From Comamonas terrigena NBRC 13299 (GTDB taxonomy: Bacteria > Pseudomonadota > Gammaproteobacteria > Burkholderiales > Burkholderiaceae_C), in the NCBI RefSeq assembly GCF_006740045.1, contig NZ_AP019749.1, positions 3,367,001-3,431,000 of the forward strand: DNA of 64,000 bases. The letters run 5' to 3'. Under the pieces are notes generated by a model, which did not search any database, was not told the origin of the DNA, and was given only the letters and a program-made list of their open reading frames with translations. The first letter of the stretch is position 1. Every line of letters starts with the position of its first letter. Made by a program: the position numbers and the translations under genes. Shown piece after piece: positions 46,897 to 54,786 of the stretch.

Positions 46897-47822
46897 GCGC
46901 CCCCACCATCATCATCACAGGCGCCGACCTGGCGCAGCAGGCGCTGGACCTGCTCAGCGGCTACGAAATCGTCTACGCCGGCAAGACCCCTACCGAAGAA
47001 GACATGGTGGCGCTGAGTCGGCAGCACGACCCGGTGGCCATCATCGTGCGTTACGGCAAGGTGGGTGCGTCTGTGATGGACGCGGCGCCTTCGCTGAAGG
47101 TCATCTCCAAGCATGGCAGCGGCACAGACACCATCGACAAGGAGGCTGCCAAGGCACGCGGCATCGAAGTGGTGGCGGCCGTGGGTGCCAATGCCGCCGC
47201 GGTGGCCGAGCAGGCACTGGCGCTGCTGCTGGCATGCGCCAAGTCCGTGGTGGCACTGGACGCGCGCATGCACGCCGGGCACTGGGACAAGGCCACGCAC
47301 AAGAGCCTGGAGTTGGGTGGTCGCACCGTGGGCCTCGTGGGCCTGGGCGCCATCGGCCTGCGCTTTGCCAAGATGGCCGATGCCCTGGGCATGCGCGTGA
47401 TCGGCTTCGATCCTTTCGCCAAGAACCTGCCTGACTACGTGCAGAGCGTAGACCTGGAAACCATCTGGCGAGAGGCCGATGCCATCTCGCTGCACTGCCC
47501 TCTGACCGACGAAAACCGCGGCATGCTGAACGCCACCACATTGGCCCAGTGCAAGCGCGGCGTGATCGTGGTGAACACGGCACGCGGAGGCCTTGTCAAT
47601 GAGGCAGACCTTTTGACCGCCGTGCGTTCCGGCCAGGTGATGGCCGCCGGTCTCGACAGCTTTGCGGTGGAGCCGATGACCACAGGTCACCCGTTCCAGG
47701 GCGAGAAGAACTTCGTTCTCAGTCCGCATATCGGTGGCGTCACCAGCGATGCCTACGTGAACATGGGCGTGGGCGCTGCCAAGAACTTGCTGGCCGTGCT
47801 GGCCCAGACAACCGTGGCCTGA
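46893..47822 (+). CDS. D-2-hydroxyacid dehydrogenase (phosphoglycerate dehydrogenase-like)
   Basis: The 309-residue protein has the NAD motif GLVGLGAIGLRFAKMADALGM, the substrate Arg in VVNTARGGLVNEADL and the catalytic His in LSPHIGGVT. The start is the GTG at 46893 (AAGGAGAA upstream) in a GTGA overlap with the RraA gene, so the two are coupled. It should oxidise or reduce a 2-hydroxy acid. 3-phosphoglycerate is unlikely given the cluster. Confidence 0.88.
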   Translation: MSAPTIIITGADLAQQALDLLSGYEIVYAGKTPTEEDMVALSRQHDPVAIIVRYGKVGASVMDAAPSLKVISKHGSGTDTIDKEAAKARGIEVVAAVGANAAAVAEQALALLLACAKSVVALDARMHAGHWDKATHKSLELGGRTVGLVGLGAIGLRFAKMADALGMRVIGFDPFAKNLPDYVQSVDLETIWREADAISLHCPLTDENRGMLNATTLAQCKRGVIVVNTARGGLVNEADLLTAVRSGQVMAAGLDSFAVEPMTTGHPFQGEKNFVLSPHIGGVTSDAYVNMGVGAAKNLLAVLAQTTVA

Positions 47823-47871
47823 GGCCCGCTGCGAAGCTTGGAGCCTGCTCTAAGCTTCCTCCCATAAAAGA

Positions 47872-47890
47872 GACCCCGCTCGACGGGGTC
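47872..47890 (+). other. Leader hairpin before Bug copy 3
   Basis: GACCCCG (47872-47878) pairs with CGGGGTC (47884-47890) around CTCGA. It lies between the dehydrogenase stop and the next ATG with no T-run after it. It could protect mRNA or separate transcripts. Confidence 0.5.
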
Positions 47891-47908
47891 CACTACAGGA
47901 GACAAGAC

Positions 47909-48961
47909 ATGTACACACGCTCAGGCCAGCGGGGCTCCGCTGCGCCCTGCCAGGTCGCCCGGGCCGCTCCACCGATAACAAAATCGCATGCGATGCGGGC
48001 TTGTCGATCGCTGGCAGTGGCACTTCTCATCGCCTCTGCAACCTGCCACGCACAGACAGCCGCCTACCCGTCCAAGCCCGTCAAGTTGGTGGTGGGCTTT
48101 GCCGCAGGCGGCCCCACCGACGTGGTGGCGCGGGCATTCGCCGACCATGCAAGCCGCGCGCTGGGACAGGCCTTCATCATTGACAACAAGCCAGGCGCCA
48201 ACACGATCCTGGCTGCACAAGCCGTGGCCAGCGCACCGGCCGACGGCTACACGCTGCTGTTCGGCGCCACCAACCACACGATGATCCCGGGGCTATACAG
48301 CGGCCGGGTGAAGTTCGACGCAGTGAAGTCCTTCAAGCCGCTGTGCACGGTGGCCACCAGCCCGACGGTGCTCGTGGTGGGGCCGAGCCTGCCAGTGGCA
48401 TCGCTGGCCGATTACATGGCCCACGTGCGCAAGGCGCCGGGCCGCACCACGGCCGGCACGGCGGGCATGGGTAGTTCGGGCCATTTCGCCACAGAGATGT
48501 TCGCGCGTGCCAACAGCCTGCAGCTCAACCACGTGCCCTACAAGGGTGCAGCGCCCGTGGTCACCGACCTGATGGGCGGCCAGCTCGACAGCTCGTTCGC
48601 CACCCTGGGCTCGGTGCTGGCGCAGATCCAGAGCGGCAAGCTCAAGGCACTGGCCGTGGCTTCACCCAAGCGCTCGCCGCTGCTGCCGCAAGTGGCCACG
48701 TTCGCCGAGGCCGGTGGAGGCAACTATTCGGCCGACGCCTGGTACGGCGTGCTGGCCCCGGCCGGTTTGCCGGACCCCATCGCGCAGCAGCTGGAAAAGG
48801 TCGCGCGCGAATTCTCCGGCAGTGCTGCCGCAGCCGAAAAGCTGCGCGGCCTGGGACTGGACGCCAACGCCACCTGCGGTACAGCCTTTTCCAGGCAGGT
48901 GGAGCGCGAAGTCGCTACCTACACGCAGATCGCACGCGACCTGAACCTCAAGGCCGAATGA
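47909..48961 (+). CDS. Bug-family TTT receptor (cluster copy 3)
   Basis: The 350-residue protein has a long signal region (IASATCHAQTA) and Bug blocks YPSKPVKLVVGFAAGGPTDVVAR, DGYTLLFGATNHTMIPGLY and HVPYKGAAPVVTDLMGGQLDS. GGAGACAAG precedes ATG 47909; an inner ATG at 47993 would start a shorter signal. A truncated near-copy of its 5' third lies at 53125-53360. Confidence 0.88.
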   Translation: MYTRSGQRGSAAPCQVARAAPPITKSHAMRACRSLAVALLIASATCHAQTAAYPSKPVKLVVGFAAGGPTDVVARAFADHASRALGQAFIIDNKPGANTILAAQAVASAPADGYTLLFGATNHTMIPGLYSGRVKFDAVKSFKPLCTVATSPTVLVVGPSLPVASLADYMAHVRKAPGRTTAGTAGMGSSGHFATEMFARANSLQLNHVPYKGAAPVVTDLMGGQLDSSFATLGSVLAQIQSGKLKALAVASPKRSPLLPQVATFAEAGGGNYSADAWYGVLAPAGLPDPIAQQLEKVAREFSGSAAAAEKLRGLGLDANATCGTAFSRQVEREVATYTQIARDLNLKAE

Positions 48962-48984
48962 CGCTTTCGCAAGGAGACACATCC

Positions 48985-49956
48985 ATGAAACGCATGTATT
49001 TTCCCCTGTGCGCGGCCCTGGCGCTGGCAAGCAGTGCCGCCAGCGCACAGCCGCCATCGCCCTATCCGAACAAGGCCGTCAAGATTGTGGTGCCCTATCC
49101 CCCGGGCGGGGCCGTGGACCAGGTCACACGCCGGATCGCGCAAAAGCTCACCGAGCAGACCGGCCAGAGCTTCTTCGTCGAGAACAAGGCCGGTGCCACT
49201 GGCACGATCGGAGCCCAGCAGGTGGCACGTTCAGCAGGCGATGGCTACACGCTGATGGCCAACGACACCACCTACTCCATCCTGCCGCAGGTCTTCAAGA
49301 AACTGCCCTGGGACTACACGCAGGACCTGGTGCCGGTAGCAGGCTTCAACTTCGCACCCACCGCTGTGGTGGTGGCGGCGGGATCGCCTTTCAGGACGCT
49401 GGGCGATCTGGTGGCCTATTCGCAGGCCAACCCCGGCAAGCTGAACTATGGCACCGGTGGTGCCGGAACCATGCCGCACTTTGCGACGGAGGCCTTGCAA
49501 GGCAGCAGCGGCTTGAAAGCCACCCACGTGCCATTCAAAGGCGCAGGAGAGGCCACCCTGGCGCTGCTGGGCGGCACCATCGACTTCCAGATTGCCTCGA
49601 CCCCGGGGGTGATGGGACAGGTGCGTGGCGGCAAGGTGCGCCTGCTGGCTGTGAGCGGCGACCAGCGCCTGCAGGCGCTGCCCGAGGTTCCGACCTTTGC
49701 ACAAGCCGGAGTTCCCGGCTACAAGGTGGTCAATTTCACGGGTTTGTGGGCTCCCAAGGGCACACCGGATGCGGTACTGGAGCGGCTGCGCACGGAAATC
49801 GCCAGGGCCATGGCCAGCCCTGACGTGCAGGCTTTTGCCAACGACCTGGGCGCAGTGCCGCGGGTGGTCAGCGGCCCGGCATTCGCCGACAAACTGAAGA
49901 CCGATGCCCTGCTGTGGGAGGCCGTGGCCGCCAAGGTCGGCATCGACAAGCAATGA
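48985..49956 (+). CDS. Bug-family TTT receptor (cluster copy 4)
   Basis: The 323-residue protein has a signal peptide (SSAASAQ) and Bug blocks YPNKAVKIVVPYPPGGAVDQVTR, DGYTLMANDTTYSILP and HVPFKGAGEATLALLGGTIDFQI. AAGGAG lies 9 nt upstream of ATG 48985, 23 nt after copy 3. Sequence divergence from the other cluster copies suggests different ligands, not a recent duplication. Confidence 0.9.
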   Translation: MKRMYFPLCAALALASSAASAQPPSPYPNKAVKIVVPYPPGGAVDQVTRRIAQKLTEQTGQSFFVENKAGATGTIGAQQVARSAGDGYTLMANDTTYSILPQVFKKLPWDYTQDLVPVAGFNFAPTAVVVAAGSPFRTLGDLVAYSQANPGKLNYGTGGAGTMPHFATEALQGSSGLKATHVPFKGAGEATLALLGGTIDFQIASTPGVMGQVRGGKVRLLAVSGDQRLQALPEVPTFAQAGVPGYKVVNFTGLWAPKGTPDAVLERLRTEIARAMASPDVQAFANDLGAVPRVVSGPAFADKLKTDALLWEAVAAKVGIDKQ

Positions 49957-50023
49957 CGGTATGGCCGCGCTGCGCCCTGCACCCAGAGCAGCAGATTTTT
50001 CTTCTAATCAGCCTGCAATCACC

Positions 50024-50980
50024 ATGAAATCCCTCAAGCAATACCTGTTGGCGGCCTGTGCCTGTGCCGCCGTGGCTGCACATGCAGCCTTTCCCGAGCG
50101 CACCATCACCATGGTCGTGCCATATGCCCCCGGCGGTGCGGCAGATGCCGTGGCGCGCGTGGTGGCCACGCGTCTGGGCGCCAAGCTGGGAGTCAGCGTG
50201 ATCGTGGACAACAAGGCTGGAGCCAGCGGCACCATCGGCGCAGGCTTCGTCGCCAAGGCACCCGCGGATGGCTACACGATGCTGTACGACGCCACACCGC
50301 AATCCATCAACCCGCACCTGTTCCCCAAGATGCCGTACGCAGCGAACGCGCTGCAGCCGCTGTCGCTGGTGCTGCTGGCGCCCAATGCGCTGGTCGTGAA
50401 GGCCGATTCGCCGCTCAAGAGCGTGAGCGACCTGATTGCCAGGGCCAAGGCCGAGCCAGGCAAGCTGAATTTCGCCTCCGGTGGCAGCGGCACCGTGCAG
50501 CGCCTTGCGGCAGAACTGTTCCGCCAGAAACTGAATCTGGACATGGTGCACGTGCCCTACAAGAGCGGTGGCCCGGCAATTGCCGATGTCATGGGCGGGC
50601 AGGTGGATTTCATGTTCGGTACCGTCGCTGCCACCTACCCCTTGATTTCGGGTGGCAAGCTGCGTGCCTTGGCTGTATCGGCTCCCGAGCGCTCCAAGCG
50701 CCTGCCCGATGTGCCGACCGTGGCCGAGACGGTAATCCCCGGTTATGAGGCGTATGAATGGAACGGGGTGTTCCTGCCGGCCGGCACGCCCGAGCCTGTG
50801 GCGGCCAAGCTGCAGCAGACCCTGGCCGAAGTGCTGAAGGAGGATGCCGTGAAGCAGCGCCTTTCCGACCTGGGTGCCCAGGCTATTGGATCGACACCCG
50901 CCGATTTCGCTGTGTTCCTGAAGCAGGAGGATGCGAAATGGGGCGAGGTGGTGCGCAAGGGCCACATCAAGCTGGACTGA
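50024..50980 (+). CDS. Bug-family TTT receptor (cluster copy 5)
   Basis: The 318-residue protein has a signal peptide (AAVAAHA) and Bug blocks FPERTITMVVPYAPGGAADAVAR, DGYTMLYDATPQSINPHL and HVPYKSGGPAIADVMGGQVDF. ATG 50024 is the natural start of the signal; an upstream in-frame ATG at 49904 overlaps copy 4. The second amidohydrolase gene begins 4 nt after its stop, so the two are tightly linked. Confidence 0.9.
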   Translation: MKSLKQYLLAACACAAVAAHAAFPERTITMVVPYAPGGAADAVARVVATRLGAKLGVSVIVDNKAGASGTIGAGFVAKAPADGYTMLYDATPQSINPHLFPKMPYAANALQPLSLVLLAPNALVVKADSPLKSVSDLIARAKAEPGKLNFASGGSGTVQRLAAELFRQKLNLDMVHVPYKSGGPAIADVMGGQVDFMFGTVAATYPLISGGKLRALAVSAPERSKRLPDVPTVAETVIPGYEAYEWNGVFLPAGTPEPVAAKLQQTLAEVLKEDAVKQRLSDLGAQAIGSTPADFAVFLKQEDAKWGEVVRKGHIKLD

Positions 50981-50984
50981 AGCG

Positions 50985-51884
50985 ATGGAGCTGCCGCCGC
51001 TATCCACACCCGTGCCGCATTCCGCAGGCGTGAACCGCCCTTCATGCACATTGCCTGCGCTTGCGTGCGACAGCCATATGCACATTTTTGACGCGCGTTT
51101 CGCTCCATCGCCGCATTGGCATCGCACACCGCCCTCGGCTCCCGTGGCAGCTTACAGGATGCTGCAGCAGCGCCTGGGGACATCGCGCACGGTGGTCGTG
51201 ACGCCATCGACCTATGGCACCGACAACACCTGTACCCTCGATGCGTTGGCGCAATTGGGCGACAGCGCACGCGGTGTGGCTGTGGTGGATGCCACGGTGA
51301 ATGCCTCTGAACTGACCCATCTTGCATCCCGCGGTGTGTGCGGGCTGCGGGTGAACTTTGTCTCGCCCCAGTCCTGGGGACGCACCACAGCCGAGATGCT
51401 GACCACCCTGGCCGATAAGGTGGTTCGCCACAGGGATTGCGCAGGCTGGCACCTGCAGGTGTTTGCCCACCCTGAGCAAATAGTGGCCTTGGCACCCTGG
51501 CTGCACAAGCTGCCGGTGCCGCTGGTCATCGACCACCTGGGGCACATAGATCCATCCGAAGGTCCGGCAGCCGAGGCCTATGGGGTGCTGCGCCGGTTGC
51601 TCGATGGTGGCCGGACCTGGGTCAAGCTCTCAGGGGCCTACATGCGCTCGTCGGTGCACGGCCCCAGTTATGCCGACACCCTGCCCCTGGGTCATGCCTT
51701 GGTCAGAGATGCTCCGCAGAGGCTGGTATGGGGCAGCGACTGGCCGCACACCACCGAGGCTCCGGGTAGCGTGAATGACGCCGACCTGGTCGATCTGCTC
51801 CAAGCCTGGTGCGGCTCCGCATCGGCCATGCACCGCGTCCTGTCGGACAACCCGGGCCAGCTCTATGGGTTCGATCACTGTTGA
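50985..51884 (+). CDS. Amidohydrolase 2 family lactonase, copy 2
   Basis: The 299-residue protein is a paralogue of the one at 44207: ACDSHMHIFD with His31 and His33, VVTPSTYGTDNTCTLDAL, VIDHLGH and WGSDWPHTTE occur in the same order. Metal and substrate residues are kept, so both should be active. Overall divergence suggests different lactones or stereoisomers. It directly follows Bug copy 5, as copy 1 follows Bug copy 1. Confidence 0.87.
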   Translation: MELPPLSTPVPHSAGVNRPSCTLPALACDSHMHIFDARFAPSPHWHRTPPSAPVAAYRMLQQRLGTSRTVVVTPSTYGTDNTCTLDALAQLGDSARGVAVVDATVNASELTHLASRGVCGLRVNFVSPQSWGRTTAEMLTTLADKVVRHRDCAGWHLQVFAHPEQIVALAPWLHKLPVPLVIDHLGHIDPSEGPAAEAYGVLRRLLDGGRTWVKLSGAYMRSSVHGPSYADTLPLGHALVRDAPQRLVWGSDWPHTTEAPGSVNDADLVDLLQAWCGSASAMHRVLSDNPGQLYGFDHC

Positions 51885-51970
51885 AAATCCCATTGGATGT
51901 CCCTGCCCAGCCAACTGGTCGGATCCGGCGGGCCGGGATTTGATGTTTCACAAATAGGAAAGCTGTTCTT

Positions 51971-52891
51971 ATGTTTCTGCTGCAGCCCCCTGAAGTCCGC
52001 GAACTGGAAACGTTCAGCGTCATGCCGGACGTTTTCCGCCGCCCCGCGCCCAGCGTTTGGGCCGATGCCAACCGGGGAGGCACCATCACCGACTCGTTCC
52101 TGGAAGGCCCGGTGTTTGACGGAGCCGGCAATCTGTACGTGACCGACATTCCCTGGGGCCGCATCTTCCGCATTGACCCGCAGGGCATGTGGAGCTTGGT
52201 GGCCGAGTACGACGGCGAACCGAATGGCATGAAATTTTTGGATGCCAACACCTTGCTGATCACGGATTACAAGAACGGGCTGGTGCGCCTGGATGTGGCC
52301 AGCGGCGCTGTCACCCCGTTCCTGGAGCGTCGCAACAGCGAGAGCTTCAAAGGTGTGAACGATCTGATCTTTGACGCCGAAGGCAATCTGTACTTCACGG
52401 ACCAGGGGCAGAGCGGCCTGCATGACCCCAGCGGACGCTTGTACCGCCTGCGGCCCAACGGCCAGCTTGATCTGCTGCTGCACAACGTGCCCAGCCCCAA
52501 CGGAGTGGCCTTGTCGCCCGATGGACGCGTTCTGTACCTGGCGGTCACACGGGGCAACTGCGTGTGGCGGGTGCCGCTGTTGCCCGATGGCAGTGTGGCC
52601 AAGGTCAGCCAGTTCTTTACGTCGTATGGGCCGAGCGGCCCTGACGGTTTGGCTGTCGATGCTCAAGGCCATGTGCTGGTGGCGAACCCCGGACTGGGCC
52701 ATGTGTGGGTGCTCAACCACCGGGCTGAACCGGTGCAGGTGCTGCGTGGTGTGCCAGGCAGCTCCACCACCAACCTGGCTTTTGGCGGCGTGCAGCGCAA
52801 GCAGCTGTTTGTCACAGATTCCACCCACGGCCGCATTTTGACTACGACGTTGGATACCCCTGGGCAACCCATACACCCGCGCAAGAACTAA
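51971..52891 (+). CDS. SMP-30/gluconolactonase family lactonase
   Basis: The 306-residue six-bladed beta-propeller shows the metal ligands of the family: Glu in FLEGPVFDGAG, Asn in GVNDLIFDAEGN, and SPNGVALSPDGR, then DGLAVDAQGHVLVANP. Such enzymes open aldonolactones and related lactones. With two amidohydrolase lactonases this makes three lactone-acting enzymes in one cluster. It is the last intact gene before the remnant region. Confidence 0.9.
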   Translation: MFLLQPPEVRELETFSVMPDVFRRPAPSVWADANRGGTITDSFLEGPVFDGAGNLYVTDIPWGRIFRIDPQGMWSLVAEYDGEPNGMKFLDANTLLITDYKNGLVRLDVASGAVTPFLERRNSESFKGVNDLIFDAEGNLYFTDQGQSGLHDPSGRLYRLRPNGQLDLLLHNVPSPNGVALSPDGRVLYLAVTRGNCVWRVPLLPDGSVAKVSQFFTSYGPSGPDGLAVDAQGHVLVANPGLGHVWVLNHRAEPVQVLRGVPGSSTTNLAFGGVQRKQLFVTDSTHGRILTTTLDTPGQPIHPRKN

Positions 52892-53029
52892 CAGTCGACA
52901 GGATGTGAATCCAACATCCTTGCATCGCAGATGCTCCGAAGCTGAAGCTAAAACGTGACGATCCCGGTCCGCGCTGCTTTCGAGGATCTCCACCACTGCG
53001 GCGCACAACCCCGCCAGGGATCCCAGCTC

Positions 53030-53118
53030 AGGTGAAACGGTAGGCCGGAACCTTGATGCAGACAGGGGCTTGTTCAGTTGCGGTCCCGTCAGGCCTGGAG
53101 CTGGTGTGGCCAGTACCG
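53030..53118 (-). pseudogene. Decayed upstream/5' remnant of a second radical SAM gene copy
   Basis: 53043-53118 matches the region upstream of the intact radical SAM gene (54799-54875) at about 85% identity in the same orientation (GCCGGAACCTTGATGCA, GGGGCTTGTTCAGT). Just left of it, CAGGTGAAACGG-AGG-CGG near 53034 matches an internal part of the gene (54490-54508). The stretch between, including the LexA box, is missing. It marks the right border of the catabolic cluster. Confidence 0.7.
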
Positions 53119-53124
53119 CTTTAC

Positions 53125-53360
53125 CGACGACAAAATCGCATGCGATGCGGGCTTGCCCATCGCTGGCAGTTGCACTTTTCATAGCCTCTGCGACGCCCAT
53201 CAAGCTGGTAGTGTGCTTTGCCGCAGGCAGCCCCACCGACGTGGTGACTCAGGCATTCGCCGACCATGCAAGCCGCGCGCTGGGACAGGTCTTCATCATC
53301 GACAACATGCCTGGCGCCAACACGATCCCGGCTGCACAGGCCGTGGCCAGCGCACCGCTG
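53125..53360 (+). pseudogene. Truncated copy of Bug receptor gene (5' third)
   Basis: The frame reads TTKSHAMRACPSLAVALFI... and ...TDVVTQAFADHASRALGQVF, matching the Bug gene at 47909 at about 90% DNA identity. A short deletion removes the signal cleavage region, and the similarity stops at ASAP near 53359. It cannot encode a receptor. Confidence 0.85.
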
Positions 53361-53451
53361 TGGCGACGGCCGCAGCGTGCGAGGCAGGAGGTATGCATGG
53401 TGTGTGGGGCGCATGTGGGGGGTGAGCCGCGCCAGCCGCTGGGCCGCAGTG

Positions 53452-53640
53452 CCTGTACAGGGGCCGATGTCCCCATGGGATTCGCGCGCTGTTGTCTATT
53501 TTTTTGTCTGTTTTGTTCGTTGTGCGAATACACCGGCTGCAGCCTAGCGGCGGGCGCCGCCGCACAGCGGTTTCACCTTTTTCTTGTACGGTCATCCGTA
53601 CTCAAAACAGGCTTTGCTGGCCACCCAGCAGGCTGGGGTG
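53452..53640. repeat. Direct repeat, right copy (pairs with 41888-42078)
   Basis: About 190 bp, starting CCTGTACAGGGGCC and running through the 3' end of the radical SAM gene, resemble 41888-42078 at roughly 85% identity. Shared landmarks are CCATGGGATTCGCGCGC, CCTAGCGGCGGGCGCCGCC and CAGGCTTTGCTGG. A GGCGG-GCG-CCGCC hairpin (53548-53560) occurs in both. Confidence 0.85.
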
Positions 53641-54759
53641 GTACTGGCTGCAGTCCAGCTGCACGCGCTCGCGGTTCAGGCCCAGCTTGCGGCAAGCCAG
53701 GGAAAAGCGCTGGGCCAGCATGTCGGCCCAGGCGCCGGTGCCTTTCATGCGCTGGCCGAACTGGCTCTGGTAGACCTTGCCTTCGGCACGGCCCTCCTCG
53801 CTGATGCCATGCAGATCGCGCACCCGCTCCAGCACGCGCTGGGCGCGGTCCGGGTAGTGCAGGCGCAGCCATTCCTCGAACAGCGGCGCCAGCTCCCACG
53901 GCAGGCGCAGCACGGCATAGAAGGCCTGGCGTGCGCCGGCGGCCTGCGCGGCGGCCAGCACCTGTTCCAGGTCGTCGTTCAGGAACGGGATCTGCGGCGC
54001 CAGGCTTACCCCCACGGGCACGCCGGCTTCCGCCAGGGCGCGCACCGTGCGCAGGCGCCGGTGCGGTGCGGCGGCGCGGGGCTCCAGCCTGCGCGCCAGA
54101 TCGGGCTGCAGCGTGGTCAGGGTGACATAGACCGCCACCAGGTTCTGCCGGGCCAGCGGCACCAGCAGGTCCAGGTCGCGTTCGATGCCGCTGCCCTTGG
54201 TGACGATGGAAAACGGGTGGCGCGCGGCGGCCAGCACTTCGATGGTGCGGCGGGTCAGGCCCACATCGCGCTCAATGGGCTGGTAGCAGTCGGTGACCGA
54301 ACCCAGCATCACCGGTGCGGCCACATGGCGGGGGCGGGACAGCTCGGCCCCCAGCACCTCGGGCAGATTGGCTTTGGCGACAAGCCGGGTTTCAAAGTCC
54401 AGCCCTGGCGAGTAGCCCAGGTAGCTGTGCGTGGGCCGGGCGTAGCAGTAGATACAACCGTGCTCGCAGCCCCGGTAGGGATTCAGGCCCAGGTGAAACG
54501 GCAGGTCGGGAGAGTCATGCCGGCTGAGGGCGGATTTGCACTGCTCCCATTCCAGCTGCGTGCGCAAGGCAGTTGCCGCTTCGCCGTCGTCCCCTTCTGC
54601 GCCGGCCGCATTGACCGCCGGATCCGCCCAGCCATCGTCAAACGCTTCCCGGGCATCGCGTGCAAAGCGGTGGGCGATCCAGCTGGCCGCACCCCGGCCC
54701 TTGTGCAGCGGCACGGGCTGGGCGGGCAGATCGGAATGCTGGTCGCGATAGGAAGACAT
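53602..54759 (-). CDS. Radical SAM protein, PA0069/SplB-like family
   Basis: The 385-residue protein has the radical SAM cluster motif CEHGCIYCYARP near residue 98-109, preceded by LNPYRG and followed by DFETRLVAKANLPEVL. This is the PA0069-type family, related to spore photoproduct lyase and often of unknown substrate. A palindrome matching LexA boxes lies 6 nt upstream of the ATG, so it is probably induced by DNA damage, which fits a repair-linked role. I recall PA0069 of Pseudomonas aeruginosa being listed in the LexA regulon. An old second copy is split around the catabolic cluster. Confidence 0.9.
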   Translation of the reverse strand: MSSYRDQHSDLPAQPVPLHKGRGAASWIAHRFARDAREAFDDGWADPAVNAAGAEGDDGEAATALRTQLEWEQCKSALSRHDSPDLPFHLGLNPYRGCEHGCIYCYARPTHSYLGYSPGLDFETRLVAKANLPEVLGAELSRPRHVAAPVMLGSVTDCYQPIERDVGLTRRTIEVLAAARHPFSIVTKGSGIERDLDLLVPLARQNLVAVYVTLTTLQPDLARRLEPRAAAPHRRLRTVRALAEAGVPVGVSLAPQIPFLNDDLEQVLAAAQAAGARQAFYAVLRLPWELAPLFEEWLRLHYPDRAQRVLERVRDLHGISEEGRAEGKVYQSQFGQRMKGTGAWADMLAQRFSLACRKLGLNRERVQLDCSQYHPSLLGGQQSLF

Positions 54760-54762
54760 GAG

Positions 54763-54786
54763 ATAACTGTATATAAATACAGTTAT
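54763..54786. promoter_or_regulatory. LexA (SOS) box upstream of the radical SAM gene
   Basis: The site reads CTGT-ATATAAAT-ACAG (54767-54782) and extends to a perfect palindrome with arms ATAACTGTAT and ATACAGTTAT around ATAA. CTGT-N8-ACAG is the LexA consensus of gamma- and betaproteobacteria. It ends just before the start codon at 54759, so bound LexA would block transcription directly. Confidence 0.88.

Noticed and set aside
52950..53030. Possible further match of the right border to the central part of the radical SAM gene
   Set aside because: The resemblance is weak and would conflict with the order of the better-supported fragments.
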